A stretch of DNA of 6,385 bases, taken from positions 1-6,385 of the forward strand of contig CALCZO010000142.1 of NCBI GenBank assembly GCA_937903315.1, read 5' to 3'. This document shows positions 5,462-6,385 of the stretch, piece after piece. This stretch comes from an uncultured Alphaproteobacteria bacterium (GTDB lineage: Bacteria; Pseudomonadota; Alphaproteobacteria; Rhizobiales; Beijerinckiaceae). A program made the translations under genes and the position numbers. The notes beneath the pieces are model-generated. The model saw only the letters and a list, made by a program, of their open reading frames with translations. It did not search any database and had not been told where the DNA came from. Numbering within the stretch: the stretch's first letter is position 1; each line of letters begins with the position of its first letter.

Positions 5462-6385
5462 TTACTGCGCCGTCAGGCCGAGCTTGCGGATCAGCTTGCC
5501 CCAGCGCTCCTGCTCGCCGGCGATATAGCTGCGGAAGACCTCAGGCGTGTTGGTGTTGACATCCGCGCCTTCCGGTGCCAGCCGCTGGACCGTTTCGGGC
5601 GTGTTCATGCCCTTCGCGATCTCGGCGTTGAGCCGGTCGATGATCGGGCGCGGCGTGCCGGCCGGGACGACGATGCCGTACCATTGCGAGGCCTCGAACC
5701 CCGGCAGCGGCGCCGCTTCGGCCACGGTCGGCACATCGGGCGCGCCGGCCAGCCGCTTGAGGCCCGAGACGGCGAGCGGGCGCAGCTTTCCCGCCTGAAC
5801 ATGCTTGAGCAGCACCGGCGCGCCGGTGAACGCCATCGAAACCCGGCCGGAAAGCAGATCGGTCACCGCCGGTCCCGTACCCTTGTAGGGCACATGCACA
5901 AGGTCGATTCCGGTCGCATCGGCCAATGCGACTGATGCGATATGGGCGGCGCTGCCGTTGCCGCCGGTGGCAAAGGTCAACTGGCCGGGGTTCTTTTTCG
6001 CATGGGCGACGAGCTCGGCCAGTGAATTGGCCGGCACCGAGGGATGAACCACCAGCATATTGTGGACGGCGGCGATCTGGCTGACCGGCTCGAAGCTCTT
6101 GAGCGGGACATAAGGCAGGTTGGGGTAGAGGCTCGGATTGACCGCGAGCGTGCCGATATGGCCCATCAGCATGGTGTGACCATCCGGCGCGGCGCGCGCC
6201 ACGAGATCAGCCCCGATCGAGCCGCCGGCACCGGGCCGGTTTTCGACAACCACCGGCTGGCCCAGCGAGTCCTGAAGTTTCTGCGCCAGCAGGCGGGCAA
6301 GGATATCGGTCGAGCCGCCGGGCGTGAAGGGCACCACCAGCGTGATCGATTTGGACGGCCATGTCTGCTGGGCGAGGGCAGGGGC
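5462..6385 (-). CDS. Bug/TctC-family tripartite tricarboxylate transporter solute receptor, N-terminus cut off
   Basis: The frame is open from the right edge to the TAA at 5464-5462, giving 307 visible residues. The first visible residues, APALAQQTWPSK, look like the tail of a Sec signal peptide, so only the start and most of the signal are missing; a GTG at 6337 is not the true start. Bug receptors are periplasmic proteins that bind small carboxylates or other acids, often with TctA/TctB membrane partners, though many are orphans. Counting from the edge, hallmarks are ITLVVPFTPGGSTDILAR (14-31), VVENRPGAGGSIGADLVA (46-63) and APDGHT (66-71), with VPYKGTGPAVTDLLSGRV and YGIVVPAGTPRPIIDRLN further on. 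The ligand is unknown. It is convergent with the lyase gene, 41 bases apart, with no good terminator between them. No TctA/TctB genes are in view. Confidence 0.94.
   Translation of the reverse strand, partial: APALAQQTWPSKSITLVVPFTPGGSTDILARLLAQKLQDSLGQPVVVENRPGAGGSIGADLVARAAPDGHTMLMGHIGTLAVNPSLYPNLPYVPLKSFEPVSQIAAVHNMLVVHPSVPANSLAELVAHAKKNPGQLTFATGGNGSAAHIASVALADATGIDLVHVPYKGTGPAVTDLLSGRVSMAFTGAPVLLKHVQAGKLRPLAVSGLKRLAGAPDVPTVAEAAPLPGFEASQWYGIVVPAGTPRPIIDRLNAEIAKGMNTPETVQRLAPEGADVNTNTPEVFRSYIAGEQERWGKLIRKLGLTAQ

Noticed and set aside
5222..5935. 237-residue plus-strand frame spanning the lyase end and the Bug receptor
   Set aside because: It overlaps two real genes in other frames and shows no domain of its own.

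Overview
The window looks like ordinary chromosomal DNA of a GC-rich Gram-negative bacterium, most likely an alphaproteobacterium. This is inferred from the high GC content, strong GGAGG-type ribosome binding sites, tight ATGA gene overlaps, a Tat-like signal on a Liv-type binding protein and a Bug-family binding protein. The genus cannot be named. I see no tRNA or rRNA genes, insertion sequences, CRISPR arrays or phage genes, and nearly all of the window is coding.

Layout. (1) Positions 1-3326, minus strand: a compact operon read right to left. It encodes a TetR-family regulator, the two ATPases of a branched-chain-amino-acid-type (HAAT) ABC importer (LivG-like, then LivF-like), and a periplasmic binding protein whose C-terminus is cut by the left window edge. 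The first three genes overlap by 3-4 bases. The membrane permeases (LivH/LivM) are not in view and should lie beyond the left edge or elsewhere. (2) Positions 3327-3509: a divergent intergenic region with a 30-bp near-perfect palindrome, the probable operator of the TetR protein, next to a TTGACA -35-like box. (3) Positions 3510-4456, plus strand: msrB and msrA, a translationally coupled methionine sulfoxide reductase pair. (4) Positions 4536-5420, plus strand: a class I lyase/aldolase of the dihydrodipicolinate synthase/N-acetylneuraminate lyase (DHDPS/NAL) superfamily, preceded by a strong GC hairpin that abuts its ribosome binding site. (5) Positions 5462-6385, minus strand, convergent: a Bug/TctC-type extracytoplasmic solute receptor cut at its N-terminus by the right edge.

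How the genes work together. The TetR protein probably senses the substrate of the importer it is co-transcribed with, or a metabolite of it, and represses its own operon through the palindrome. That substrate need not be an amino acid. MsrA and MsrB together reduce both diastereomers of methionine sulfoxide. The lyase and the Bug receptor suggest uptake and cleavage of a small carboxylic acid, but the two are on opposite strands and the link is only a guess. I found no clearly novel system. The best leads are the TetR operator, TetR control of a Liv-type importer, the altered substrate pocket of the lyase, and the hairpin at its ribosome binding site.
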